In this document: piece by piece, positions 46,467 to 56,598 of the stretch
Layout: each line of letters opens with the position of its first letter
Numbering within the stretch: the stretch's first letter is position 1
Origin: Mariannaea sp. PMI_226
Taxonomy: Eukaryota; Ascomycota; Sordariomycetes; Hypocreales; Nectriaceae
Reading direction: 5' to 3'
NCBI GenBank assembly: GCA_024336345.1
Contig: JANFOG010000008.1
Coordinates: 434,001 to 498,000 of the forward strand
DNA length: 64,000 nucleotides
Position numbers and translations under genes: made by a program
Notes under the pieces: model-generated
The model's input: only the letters and a program-made list of their open reading frames with translations
What the model was told of the DNA's origin: nothing
The model's database searches: none

Positions 46467-47720
46467 TCAAGAGGTCCACACGTGCGCAAACAATCCCGAC
46501 TTGATATACTCGAACTGCTCCTCCTCAAGCACAAACACATCAACCCGCTGGTCCTTGTGCCTTTCCCACGGACGTAGCTCGTCCGCCATTACAAACTCGT
46601 TACACCGGATGCGCGTAAAGACCCTACGCTTCTCCCCGCCCGCGATAGACTTGGTCACCTCCTTAAGGTAGATCATGACCCGCGGAGCATTCTCTCCTTC
46701 CATGCCCTTCGCACTGTTCCAGCACCGCAGCGCTGCCACGAACACGCTCTGGTCCAACTCGCCCAGCGGCGGCGACCTGAGGGGTAGGCTGATGGACAGG
46801 CCGATGTTGGTCATCGTGTAAGGCAGAATCGGCGTCGTGGACGTGTTCCATGGCTCCAGTAGTGCTGAATCAGAGAAGTCGGCTGGTGAGCTCGCCAGCA
46901 GGCCGCTCCTCTGACGTCGTGCACGCCACGCGAAGATGGACTGATCGGGAGACATCCGGATGATCTCTAGCTGCAGCCGCTTGAATGCTCGCGTGCCGCC
47001 CTCGCCGTACAGAATCGGCATACTGACGTCGAATAGTCCCATGAGGCTGTATGCCACGTCCTCCTCCCGCGTGGTCTGCCTCTTGGAAGCCCAGCGCATG
47101 CGCTGAGCCACGGGGACTCCAGCCATGGCACTCGGGTTTACCAGCACCTTCCAATCAATTCCCGTGATGCGCGCCAACTGCTTAGAGAAATCTGCCTCCA
47201 GCGGTTGTGCTACCACTGTTCGTTCACGCTGCACTGCTGCTTGTGGTGGGAGAGCTTTCACCCCGAGCAGCGTCCAATCGTTTGCAAAGAACTTGATGCG
47301 TGACGGTGCAAGCAACTCCTGGAGCGTCCATCCGCGCGTGAACCAGCGGCTCTGTGACAGGTTGACCTGCTGTGAAGACGAGCCGGCGGTAGGGACGTCT
47401 ACCAGGTAGACATAGCACACAGCCGCCTGCTTATACCACTTAAACATGGCGTTGATGGCTTCTGACAGCTCAGCACTGCTGCGCTTGTCAATGCAGCACG
47501 AGTCCACCCATACATACTGCAAACCATCCCGCGCCGCCTCGGAGCAACAGTACCTAATTTTTGCAAAGGCCGCTTTCTGCTCGGCGGCCTGACGGTCCTT
47601 TCGCATCTCCTTGAAGGAGACCTCTGCGGAACCCCATGTGTGAGATAGAATGGCGTATGGGGGGATGTTGGAGCCAGTAAAGTCGCAGAGGTTGAAGGTG
47701 GAGGCGTCGAGGAGCCACAT
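46467..47720 (-). CDS. HET-domain (heterokaryon incompatibility) protein
   Basis: A single-exon frame of 417 aa starting MWLLDASTF. The HET domain occupies about residues 20-150, with its conserved blocks PPYAILSHTWG, YVWVDSCCIDK, AINAMFKWYKQAAVCYVYL and SRWFTRGWTLQELLAP. A further block EEDVAYSLMGLFDVSMPILYGEG near 215-240 is common after HET domains. No NACHT, WD40 or ankyrin domain is attached, so it is a stand-alone HET protein. HET domains trigger cell death in vegetative incompatibility, and the structure is related to TIR domains. The gene is convergent with the tail-anchored protein gene, 294 bases apart. The NLR two genes away makes a functional cluster plausible but not shown. Confidence 0.93.
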   Translation of the reverse strand: MWLLDASTFNLCDFTGSNIPPYAILSHTWGSAEVSFKEMRKDRQAAEQKAAFAKIRYCCSEAARDGLQYVWVDSCCIDKRSSAELSEAINAMFKWYKQAAVCYVYLVDVPTAGSSSQQVNLSQSRWFTRGWTLQELLAPSRIKFFANDWTLLGVKALPPQAAVQRERTVVAQPLEADFSKQLARITGIDWKVLVNPSAMAGVPVAQRMRWASKRQTTREEDVAYSLMGLFDVSMPILYGEGGTRAFKRLQLEIIRMSPDQSIFAWRARRQRSGLLASSPADFSDSALLEPWNTSTTPILPYTMTNIGLSISLPLRSPPLGELDQSVFVAALRCWNSAKGMEGENAPRVMIYLKEVTKSIAGGEKRRVFTRIRCNEFVMADELRPWERHKDQRVDVFVLEEEQFEYIKSGLFAHVWTS

Positions 47721-48710
47721 GGTGGCTGATCAGAGAACTGACTGTTGGACAGTTGGTACGCACGATAGTTCCTCTGCGGAAATGTACTGCGCCTAATTTC
47801 TATTGTTTATTTTCCCTTTCTTTTTTTTCTTCTGTTCTGTACCTTTTTTTTTCGATTGTTAGAAAGAATTGACAAATATGTGACAACCTGTTGGCAAATT
47901 CTTGGAGAAGCTGACGGGCTGACTGACAAGTTATGGAGAGAGGCAACCAATAAAGGCTGAAAATTCACGGCACAGCCGCTGGAGAGCCTTGAGCTAATAA
48001 ATGCCTACGGCTGACTTGACGACGGGATCCCATGGCAATGTCAACTAAACTGCTTCTGATTCTTTGATCAAATGTTTGGGTTTTTGGAACTCGATTGGGA
48101 AATAAAACGAGGAATTAATTATTCGACAAGCTGGAAGTTGAGACGGGTACATTGGCGACGGGGGAATAAAATACTACTGTAAGTCAACATTCAAGCTTCG
48201 CCCTTTTTCAACCCCGGCTCGATTGATTGCGAGCCACTGGGTCGCACAAGGCGAACCAATAGACTTATTAAGGCTAAATTGTGAGCCTCCACTTCTAATA
48301 CGCTCTCTCTCTCTCTCTCTCTCTGAATATGATCAAGGGACAAATATTGCCCTTGCCTGTTCAGGACAGCCTCGCTTCCGCTTCAATCGAACATGGCTCG
48401 TAAAGCGACCAACCAAGCTGCCCAGTCAATAACTAGGTAAGGTTAAGTGGTTGATGGATTTATTGTCGCCAGTTTTCCATTACCTGCCAAACCTGTACCT
48501 TGCAGTCTGCGGAGTATGTCGAGATTGATCAGCCGCGAAAGAATCAAGGTTAAATCAGCCTCCCAATCATGCCACTCTCCTATTTTTTTCTTTGTTTTTT
48601 TGGTCATTCTCTAGGTCGATGTATGGACAACACTTCCACATCTCGTCCTTGTCCGCATTGTTCTTCCTACTCACAGCACACAAATTTCAATCACATCCGC
48701 AACAATTACC
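47721..48710. other. Divergent promoter region with CT microsatellite
   Basis: The spacer holds promoters of the HET gene (minus) and the secreted-protein gene (plus). It includes T-rich tracts near 47818-47855 and the CT repeat at 48303-48324. No gene recognised. Confidence 0.55.
48303..48324. repeat. Microsatellite (CT)11
   Basis: Eleven uninterrupted CT units in the upstream region of the small secreted protein gene. Confidence 0.9.
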
Positions 48711-49217
48711 ATGTATTCCTATCGTTATCTATTAATTGCTGGATTGGTCACATTTTCTTGTGCGGCCGATGACGCAAAGTGCGATCATGCTTCTTCTGAA
48801 GCCATCTTTGAATGCAGCGAATACCCCCCTGTCGACGACGCACTGGGCAGTTTCATCAATGCACAAGTAACAAACACCATTTTCACTGACTGCATCATCC
48901 CATCGGTCACTGGGTCTCTAGCTTCTGGAACTCAGGGCTCTCAGTATACCTCATACATGTCGGAGCTCTCAACCTGGTATGACGACTGCTATAGCCTTGT
49001 CTTGAAGGCTTGGGACATCTGTAGCACGTATCATGACGCGACTCAAACATACGACTTTGGTAGATGCACGATTCTAAAATGGGAGGATGCGATCGGTTCA
49101 GGTGACGCTGTACATGCAACCAGTTCGGATAACGATGCACATGCGGCACCTCAAAAGACAGGCATGGCTATGGCAGCGGCTGCTATGGCTGGGTTCGTCG
49201 TTGCTGGCGTTGTCTAG
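48711..49217 (+). CDS. Small secreted, probably GPI-anchored cysteine-containing protein
   Basis: A single-exon frame of 168 aa ending at TAG 49215-49217. It begins with a signal peptide (YLLIAGLVTFSCAAD, cleavage near 18-20). The mature part has six cysteines or so (KCDHA, ECSEY, DCIIP, DDCYS, DICST, RCTIL) spread over about 95 residues, which could form three disulfides. The last 20 residues (GMAMAAAAMAGFVVAGVV) are hydrophobic after a short polar stretch, as in a GPI-attachment signal. No family is recognised. Size, cysteines and anchoring fit a cell-wall or surface protein; an effector role is possible but unsupported. Confidence 0.8.
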   Translation: MYSYRYLLIAGLVTFSCAADDAKCDHASSEAIFECSEYPPVDDALGSFINAQVTNTIFTDCIIPSVTGSLASGTQGSQYTSYMSELSTWYDDCYSLVLKAWDICSTYHDATQTYDFGRCTILKWEDAIGSGDAVHATSSDNDAHAAPQKTGMAMAAAAMAGFVVAGVV

Positions 49218-50359
49218 TCACTTCGTATTTCACTCGAAGGAGCGTACAGGGGAACTTGTTGGGAAGATGTATTGAAGTCAGTTCAGGGTTGGGAAATGTG
49301 AAAAAGTTGGATAGCCTGGTTCGTGTCATGGATCCTCTGATGTAGTTATATTCCTGTAGCTTTTATGGAACAGCTTTAAGAACATCTTAGGCCTTTTCAG
49401 GGGGATACAAAGTGTATCATTGAGTGTTTCGAGACTAGAAATCACTTCTCAAAGTTTATTGAACATTATCGAGGGAAACGGCATGTGGGAGATTCTATGA
49501 CCACTTGTCCCGGGGATTTTTTCGAGCAGCTGTGTAGCCTGCTCCACGGATAATAGATCCAAGAATACCCTAACATGGTTCAAAGGGAGAAGACGGATTC
49601 CAAGTTGCCGACGTCTGCCATAGCTATAATGACTGTTGATTTCGCTGTATCGTATATTTTGTCGCCATCATCAGTCTGCTTTCTGGCTTCATTTGCCTAT
49701 TTGCTTGCGACCTGCTGAGCACTTTTTTTCTTCTCCATATTTCCCTCAAAACAAATACCCATTGTGCTCTGCCATATGGAGAGAAGCGCATCCAGAAGGT
49801 AGCCAGTCTTGAACACCGAGAGCGTGTAGAGAGGCCTACTTTTGCCATTCAGACCCATTTGATTCGCTAGCTAAATCATCTTCGATTATAGTACTGGTTT
49901 TAATAACAGAGCCAGCTGTTGTTTGACCACTGGGCGCTCCTCAATGACGGAATGAGCATTGCTGGCCGCAGCTAATACCAAACCCAGGAGAATTATTATG
50001 TGAGAAAGTCCATGTTTTGCGTCCGGTACCGTAAGGCCTGTCTAGTCCTCTGTTTGGTGCGAAGGGTGTACTGAGCTTGGACCTCTTGAGATCAACAGCC
50101 TGCCTCAACCAACAGGTTCTCGCTCAAATGTAGGAACTGTGCATCCTCCCTCATTTACTCCTGGTGAAAGAGTCATGCTAGTCCCACTCTGAGATTTCAC
50201 ATTCGAACTGGGCTGAATATTTGCATCTGGTTCCCTTCGAGACCCAGGTTTCTTAACACTATATTATATTGGTTCTCCTAATCATTTACTTTCTTGATGT
50301 TCATCGAAAACAGCAAGTAGAGTCTTTGGATCAAAATTTAGCTTCTCATAGAACATACA
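49218..50359. other. Intergenic, 1.1 kb, no intact gene
   Basis: AT-rich DNA without a convincing gene. The last 50 bases before 50360 look like a degraded continuation of the transposase relic (aatttagcttctcatagaac resembles a decayed LNPIEH-type coding block), but this is weak. Confidence 0.45.
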
Positions 50360-50578
50360 ATGGCGTCATACCCTAAGACTCTAAAGTCATATATAGTGAA
50401 GATGTTCCCTTATCTTCGCGATCTGAAAGACAACGAGGTCTCTAGGCAAGAGGTTATAAGATGCATTAAGTTGGCGTGGGCAGCTATACCCCAGGAAGCA
50501 ACTCGGAGGCTGGTAGAGTCACTCCCTCGCTGCTTGCAAACCGTGCGACTTGCCCGGGGTTGGTATACAAAATATTAA
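50360..50578 (+). pseudogene. Tc1/mariner-type transposase relic (C-terminal end)
   Basis: An open frame of 72 codons ends AWAAIPQEATRRLVESLPRCLQTVRLARGWYTKY across its last 34 residues. The pattern IPxExxxRLVxSxPxRxxxVxxARGWYTKY is the usual C-terminus of fungal Tc1/mariner DDE transposases. The catalytic DDE/DDD region and the DNA-binding part are missing upstream, so this is a truncated remnant, not an active element. Terminal inverted repeats were not found by eye. Its position supports a transposon-visited accessory region beside the NLR/HET cluster. Confidence 0.7.
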
Positions 50579-51291
50579 ACGTCAAATAGGGCTTCATTTT
50601 GAGGTCTTTATTTCTTATATCGCATTTAAATTGATATCACAATATGCATTTGAAATGTTGCGTGGTGGTTGCGGGTATGGTGGTGTGGAGTGGGTGTGCA
50701 GATTCTTATGTCGCATAATTTTACCCCAGGTACCAACATGGCCGGCCAACCTAAAACTGGATGCTCCGTGTTTCCATGGTCAACGGGCGGCGACAACCGT
50801 TCTAATTCTCTTCATCTTTCCTCTTATAATACCATGTTTGCTTTTGTGGTCACTCTTTTCTTTATACTCTGAAAATAATAATTTGTTACTTTTGTAAGTA
50901 ACAATTTTCATACGCAGGAACCACCGCGAATATTTATACAAGCTTGCATGGGAAATAGCATGAGAATTATATCACCTACGGTGGGGATCGTCTGGGCTGC
51001 CTAGAAAGCTACAGGGTGGCATTCGATATGCTCCAAAAGCTGCAGGCTGAACCCGACGAGTAGGAAGGGTCTCGAAAGCCGTCACGAGGGCTGATAGTAA
51101 GTCATACTGTCGTTTTTATTTCGTCTCAGAATATTCCAATAGCCAACTTCACTTCACAGGCACCCACCACTACTTCCTGTTAATTGAATCAAAACCTTCA
51201 CACTCCAAAGAAGACAGAAAGACGTTCCAGTAGTTCAATCTCGGATTCTCGTTTCCGCTACCGATGCAATAATACTTTATTCATATCTTTT
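50579..51291. other. Spacer right of the transposase relic, no gene seen
   Basis: No gene recognised. A short palindrome-like stretch (ttgttacttttgtaagtaacaa, near 50883) could be a remnant of the element, but no matching repeat was found. Confidence 0.45.
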
Positions 51292-52240
51292 TTATCGAGT
51301 AGTGTAGCCTCCATTAGCAAAAATGGTCTGCCCAGTGATCCAGCCACCTTCCGTCACCAGGAATCTGATAAGAGGAGCAATATCCTTGATATCGGTCAGT
51401 CTTCCACCAATCGCTTGACTCTTGTGGAATTCCACGGCTTCAGGCGACTCCTGAGGGTAAAAGAAGGCTGCAGCATCCATTAGCGATACAATTATAAACG
51501 AGGGGAGAGAGGGGGGAGGGGAGGGAAAGTCGTAAAGGTCACTCACGAGTATCCATTGGTCCTGGCCCCACGGCATTGACGCTGATATTCCTGGGCTGCA
51601 GCTCCTTTGCAACTCCTCTGGTGAAATGCTCGACTGGTGCTTTGGAGCCAGCATAAGATGTGTAGTAGCCAGTAAAAGCCGCCAGCAGAGATGTGACAAC
51701 GGTGACAATCTTACCACCGTCCTTGACGTGCTTTGCGCCAGCCTTTAGAACCAAAAAAGCACACTTGGAGTTTACACTATTGATAGAGAAAGTAATGATT
51801 AGCAAAATGTTAAGGTCAAGATATCACCTAGAACGCATATGTATTTGGCGATTATGGTCTTGGGGTGAGGGAGCAGGCAAAAAAACTCACGCAAACATGC
51901 TGTCGTACTCGGCCTCGGAAATATCGATAATGGGCTTCTTGAGTACCTTGCCAACTGTGTTGACCACAATGTCGACCCTGCCAAAGTCCTTCAGTGTCGA
52001 GGCGAACAGCTGGTCCACGGCAGCCTCGGTGGTGAGATCGCCCTGGTAGAAGCGGACCTTGCAGTCTGGGTGCAGGCGTGAGAGGGTCTCCTGCAACTTG
52101 ACGGCATCGTCTTTAGATGAAGGCGAGTTGTAGTGCAGGGCGAGGTCGGCACCCAAAGGAGCGAGAGCCAGGGCGATTTCAGCGCCAAGGTTCTTTGCGC
52201 CACCGGTGATGAGGGCGGTTTTTCCTTTGAGGGAAGACAT
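51292..52240 (-). CDS. Short-chain dehydrogenase/reductase (classical SDR)
   Basis: Three exons on the minus strand: 52240-51891, 51776-51547 and 51467-51292, giving 251 aa. Donors are GTGAGT in both introns, and splicing restores SMFAVNSKCAFLVL and GPMDTPFFYPQE. The Rossmann start is LITGGAKNLGAEIA, a variant of TGxxxGxG. It is followed by DLT, NTVGKV (NAG-type), a serine in VVTSLLAAF, and the catalytic YAGSK (Y-x3-K). GPGPMDTPF and GWITGQTIFANGG are typical of the C-terminal half. The length is normal for a classical NAD(P)(H) SDR of the 3-oxoacyl-ACP-reductase-like group. The substrate cannot be inferred. No biosynthetic cluster surrounds it. Confidence 0.92.
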
Positions 52241-53089
52241 TGTTTCTTCTTTAAGAAATAATTGTAGCCGTCTTGATCACTTAAATACAGGGAAGAAGGA
52301 TTTAATTATGGTATTGAACGAGTCTTGATATGAGTCGGAAAGTATGCGCGATAGATTCCCAGGTAAAAACAGTTGGATTGAGGAGATCGTTTGTGTCTTT
52401 TAAAGTCAGGTACATTATGTCTTTTTTTTTTTTTCCTTTTAAACCCAAACATTCATACACGATGCTGATCTCGGATTTCTGAGTGAACCTTTTGAGAAGA
52501 AAACAGACTTGTCGGAGATAGGAATCGTTTTCTGTTGGATATGGCCGAATCTGAAAAGATCGACGTGAATAAAGTTGCCGCGTCTGAAGCCATCGCCAAA
52601 GACTAGTCGTCAACATGCATTGTCCTCTTTGGGGCTAGTGCCATTTGCTTGGACATTTTGCTGCATGCGACCAGATGACGACGACTGCCACTAACAACAA
52701 GAATAAATACATAAATAATAATTAATTAATTAAAAAAAAATAATCTACATCGATTTCGTCACTTTTCCAAAGAGAGGAGGGCAGCATTTCCATTTGCAGT
52801 GGTTTTGTGCTAGTAATCTCATTTTTGGTTCTTGTTCTTTGCTTTCTTTTCTTTTTCCTACGCACGCACGCTTGTCTCTCTGGGGGGTCAATTCAAGCCA
52901 CAATGCCTCTTTTCCCTGAAGCAGTCAAGCAGCAGCTGGCCCCCTCATCTCCTCCTGCTCCTACGCCTCCTCCTCTTCCATCCCAGCCATTTTACCCTCC
53001 TCCTTGAAGTCTTGACAGTTCGTCCTCATAACCCTGCCAACTCTCATAACTAATCCCACACACACTCGTGCAGGGGGCGTTTCCCCACA
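52241..53089. promoter_or_regulatory. Divergent promoter region, SDR / regulator-like gene
   Basis: An 849-base spacer with an A/T simple stretch near 52715-52742 and a T/C-rich leader before 53090. No gene recognised. Confidence 0.5.
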
Positions 53090-54188
53090 ATGAAACCTTC
53101 CACCAGTGACGCAAACACCACGGCCGTTGTCGCCCAAGTTCCATCCTTGGAGTTTGTCGTTGGCAACACCCCGGCTCAGCTGAAAGTGAATGCAACGCGG
53201 AGAATCAAGTCCCACGTTTCCCGGCAAGCATGGAAGACCCATTTCAAGAACAACCCGAAGCCCCCGCCGTCACGCCGGAGGCGGAAGAATGCAGAAAGAG
53301 CAGCAGCCATTACCACAACGTATGAATACGTGGGCGGGCCGACTGCTCGGAATGCGGAGGAGGTGGATGCTGCTGGTGTTGGTGCTGCTGTTGTGGATGC
53401 TCCTCCTCCCGGAGCTCAGCTACAGCTACAGCTACAGCTACACCCCCCGGAGCGGCTCACACTTGACTACCACCTCGGAGGAGGCCGCGTAGACCCGTTT
53501 AAATCCTATCCTCGGACGTGGAAACCCTTTATACCCGCCCTTGTGGATCACTGTATGTGGAAACGCCGAAGCCGACTCACTTCCACCCCTATCGGAGGTG
53601 AGGCACGGGTGAGACAAGTACATGTAGCTAACCCGAGCACCTCTTTGTGAGGTTGCCTTCGCAGATCTTGTACATATGGCCGTCGATATCCCCGAGCTAG
53701 ACCAACCGGGGAACAAAGGTCTCCTCCGGTCAAGCTGGTTCCCTCTCGTCATGTCAGACGCGGCCACGTTTCAGACTATCCTACTCCTCTCCGCCTCCAA
53801 CAGCGTATCAAACAACCGCGTCCCAGACACAGGATACGAGATTCTGCAGCTCAAGTCTGACGCCATCACCTTCATCAACGCTGCCTTCTCCAACGAGCAG
53901 AGGCGGATCAGCGACGCGGTCATTGGAGCTGTAGCCAAGATGGCCAGTTTCGAGGCCATGCACGGAAGCGTAGAATCGTATCAGCTTCACATGCGTGGGC
54001 TTCAGCGTATGGTATCCATAAGAGGCGGGCTCAGTGCTCTGGGGCTGGGTGGTCTTCTCCGTCGCATCGTCGTCTGGATTGACCTCAACTCGTCGTTCTT
54101 ATTAAAGACACCTCGTTTCTTCCCACGGGAGTCTTTTGCTGAGGAGGGAGAACCAGAACCAAGCCCGCAGAGCTTCTTAGCCCCATGA
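53090..54188 (+). CDS. Fungal transcription-factor-like protein without zinc finger
   Basis: Two exons, 53090-53552 and 53665-54188, giving 328 aa; the 112-base intron has a TAGCTAACCC branch site and restores VDHYLVHMAVDIPEL. The N-terminal part (FVVGNTPAQLK, RRIKSHVSRQAWK, basic RRRRKN) resembles a group of fungal proteins that share the fungal-specific transcription factor region but have no Zn2Cys6 cluster. A (QL)n segment is encoded by four CAGCTA units. The C-terminal half (WFPLVMSDAATFQTILLLSASN, HMRGLQRMVSIRGGLSALG) matches the helical regulatory region. The role is unknown; DNA binding is doubtful without a zinc cluster. The protein is short for the group and the 3' end could be incomplete. 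Confidence 0.75.
53417..53440 (+). repeat. In-frame hexanucleotide repeat (CAGCTA)4
   Basis: Four perfect CAGCTA units inside the coding sequence give alternating Gln-Leu. The repeat could vary in length between strains without changing frame. Confidence 0.85.
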
Positions 54189-54741
54189 CGACCCCAACTT
54201 CAATATGGCGTGTCTTGAGGCAGAATGAATCGCGATGTATCACGACCCACATCCAACTCTTCAATTTTCCCCTACAAACCACATTTGCCAATGGCTGGAT
54301 ACCTTTAAGGCAGTTTTTCGATATTTAGTAAGCACTACCTTGAGTGTTGTAGTCGACTCGCATTAGTTTGATTCATATATAAGCGAAGATTTTGGCAGAA
54401 GTGTGTAGTTTATTAGATATCCCTGTTAGTGGAAAAGTGTCTGAAGTCTTTTTTTTTTTGGTTACCATGCCTAAAATTCCTATCTGAGTAAGTTTATTCG
54501 CCTGCGGTGACGACTATTGACCCCTCCAGAATATGGACCCCTAGAGACTGGGTGATATACATTCGTCAAGCTCAGCATCGGGTATGGATACCATTTGGAT
54601 ATTCCAGAGCACAATGCTATTCAATTTGAAACACCGTTTCTGACAGAGTGTGCTCCAATGTTCCTCTTTCTGGTTTCTCTCAGTCTGACCCTCACAATCA
54701 TGAGTTGACCCGAAGAAAAAAATATTTAGACGATTCTTTAC
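54189..54741. other. Convergent spacer, no gene seen
   Basis: 553 bases between converging genes. A 48-codon frame beginning at 54184 overlaps the preceding stop codon and may be a chance frame or an unrecognised last exon. Confidence 0.5.
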
Positions 54742-56598
54742 CTACCCTTCCAAAAAGTCTTCCCCAAACTCAGACCAAAAGCACATGCGCGGTTTTCCTA
54801 ATTTGTCTGAATCATAGGACTCTCCCATGATGATCCGCTCGAGCATTTGTTGATTCTGGTTCCGAATGGAATACTTGGCGTGCTGGAATGGCCAGGCCAC
54901 GTATACGAACAATTTCTTCAGTGCACACAGTTCCTTCATCGGCGTAAATATCTGCTTGTATGCCTCCAGCATATCAGTCTCATCCTCTGCTGTAATATTG
55001 TCGAATCTGTCCCAATCTCTACCTTGAATGTCGTCACCTTCAGGGCGAACGTGCATAGCAATGCTGACAGTCAACTCCAAATTGGTCAAGTCGGCATTTT
55101 TCTTTAGCAGTTCCAGTACTTCGAGCCAGATACTCCACGAAAAGCGACTTGGAGTGAGGTATGTGGCGTCCATAGCAGGAAAGACCATTGTGGCCTTTCT
55201 AATTCGACGGACCGCGTCAGGCCCAAAGTCCCTTAACAGGGAGCGGAAGAACTTGGGAGCACATCGGTCAATATCAGCATTTGCACTCGGATACACGGGC
55301 GATCCAGGATGACGCATTTTCCACCCAATTGCCGTGAAGGACCCAGTCGAGAAATAGGTGTACCGTGCCATTTCTCCAAATTGGCCGCCTATTCCCAACC
55401 AAGAGGTCCGATCAGGATAACATTGGCAATCTGTGCAGTATGCATTTGCCTCTCGTGGACAGAAGATACTACGACTGTCGAGCCTTAATGGCCAATTTGA
55501 AGCAGTTTTCTGGTGAAAAATGCAAATCTGACGACGGCTTGCACAGCAAATTGCACAAGGAAGGGGAGTACCATCTTCAAGAACGTGGCCGCATAGATCC
55601 GTAATTTCCGTGCTGTACGCCAATGGAGTGTATTTTAGGATCTCGGATTGAAGTTCGACGGGAAGTTCGAGGAAGCGGAATGGACTGGGGTCTGGTGGCT
55701 TTCCTAGAAGACTCAGGACAGTATCTTTGGCTAGACTGCGTAACCCGGCCGAGTGAGTCTTTGAGGTCCCTAAGCTTATAGCAACATTGCGAAGTCGAGG
55801 GAGAGAGTACAGTGGTTGGAGAATGCGGTTCGCAAGCGATAGGTCGTCCACGGCGCAAACTAACAACAAGAAAAGCCTATCTGGCAGTCCATGGGCGGCT
55901 ATGCCGGCGCATATTCTCTCCCATTGGCATATGGTATGGTGGTCGTGGACGTTGGCAAGGTCAAGTGACCGCGTATGATGATGATCGGAGGCGTGTTTGA
56001 AGAATCTGTATTCGTCGTCCGTGGAAGAGTCTTCGTCGATTGCGCGCGCCGGCCACTCGTCGGCAAGGCAATGAGGCGTGAGGCATTTACATGGCTGCAT
56101 ACGGACGACGAGGGCACGCATCTCTCGCTAGGCTAAGGGGCCACTCTCTTCAAGAACTTGCAGACCTCCATACAGAGTTTGACTCACGCCGAGGACGGTT
56201 TCCGAGAAAACCAGGGCTCGGCACTCGTTTCGAATAGTCCTGGAGACAGAAAAGAGGTCTACCGATGCTTCTGACCACATGGACCAGTTTCGTTCCTATC
56301 GTTTGTCTGTATCGTCCAACTCTTCTGGGACTGAGAGTTGCCCCGGATGGTCCATCATCCAGTAGACCTGCGGCACAGCTGAGGAGGGTACATAATTGAG
56401 GGCGTTGAACTGCATGGGCTCTGGAACCAGCAGATATTGATATACCCTGCGGCGAATGCTGGCTGGCAGGTCCATGAATGGGAATGGTCTCGAGCTTGAT
56501 TCGTCTTGAGGCGTTTCAGGAATGTGCTAGAATCGTGAAAGTCTTTGTTGAACTAGGCGACAGGGGCGCTTTGCCGAACCCTTCGGAGTTTCAGTCAT
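54742..56598 (-). pseudogene. F-box-like protein frame interrupted by three in-frame TAG codons
   Basis: From ATG 56598 to the stop at 54742 the minus strand is one continuous frame of 619 codons apart from three TAG triplets (+ strand positions 56527-56529, 56296-56298 and 56128-56130). No TAA, TGA or frameshift occurs. The protein-like sequence is continuous across the stops: FMDLPASIRRRVYQYLLVP near the start looks like an F-box-type motif, then WSMWSEASVDLFSVSRTIRNECRALVF, then REMRALVVRMQPCKC. A second F-box-like stretch, FRFLELPVELQSEILKYTPL, lies in the 459-codon part 56121-54742, which is uninterrupted. Alternatives are a recent pseudogene, introns (a GTGAGT donor precedes the third TAG with a 60-base in-frame interval), or translation only from 56121. 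The family is F-box-like by motif, with no known substrate. Confidence 0.65.

Noticed and set aside
54184..54330. 48-codon frame overlapping the stop codon of the regulator-like gene
   Set aside because: No splice signal links it clearly to the upstream exon and no domain is recognised.
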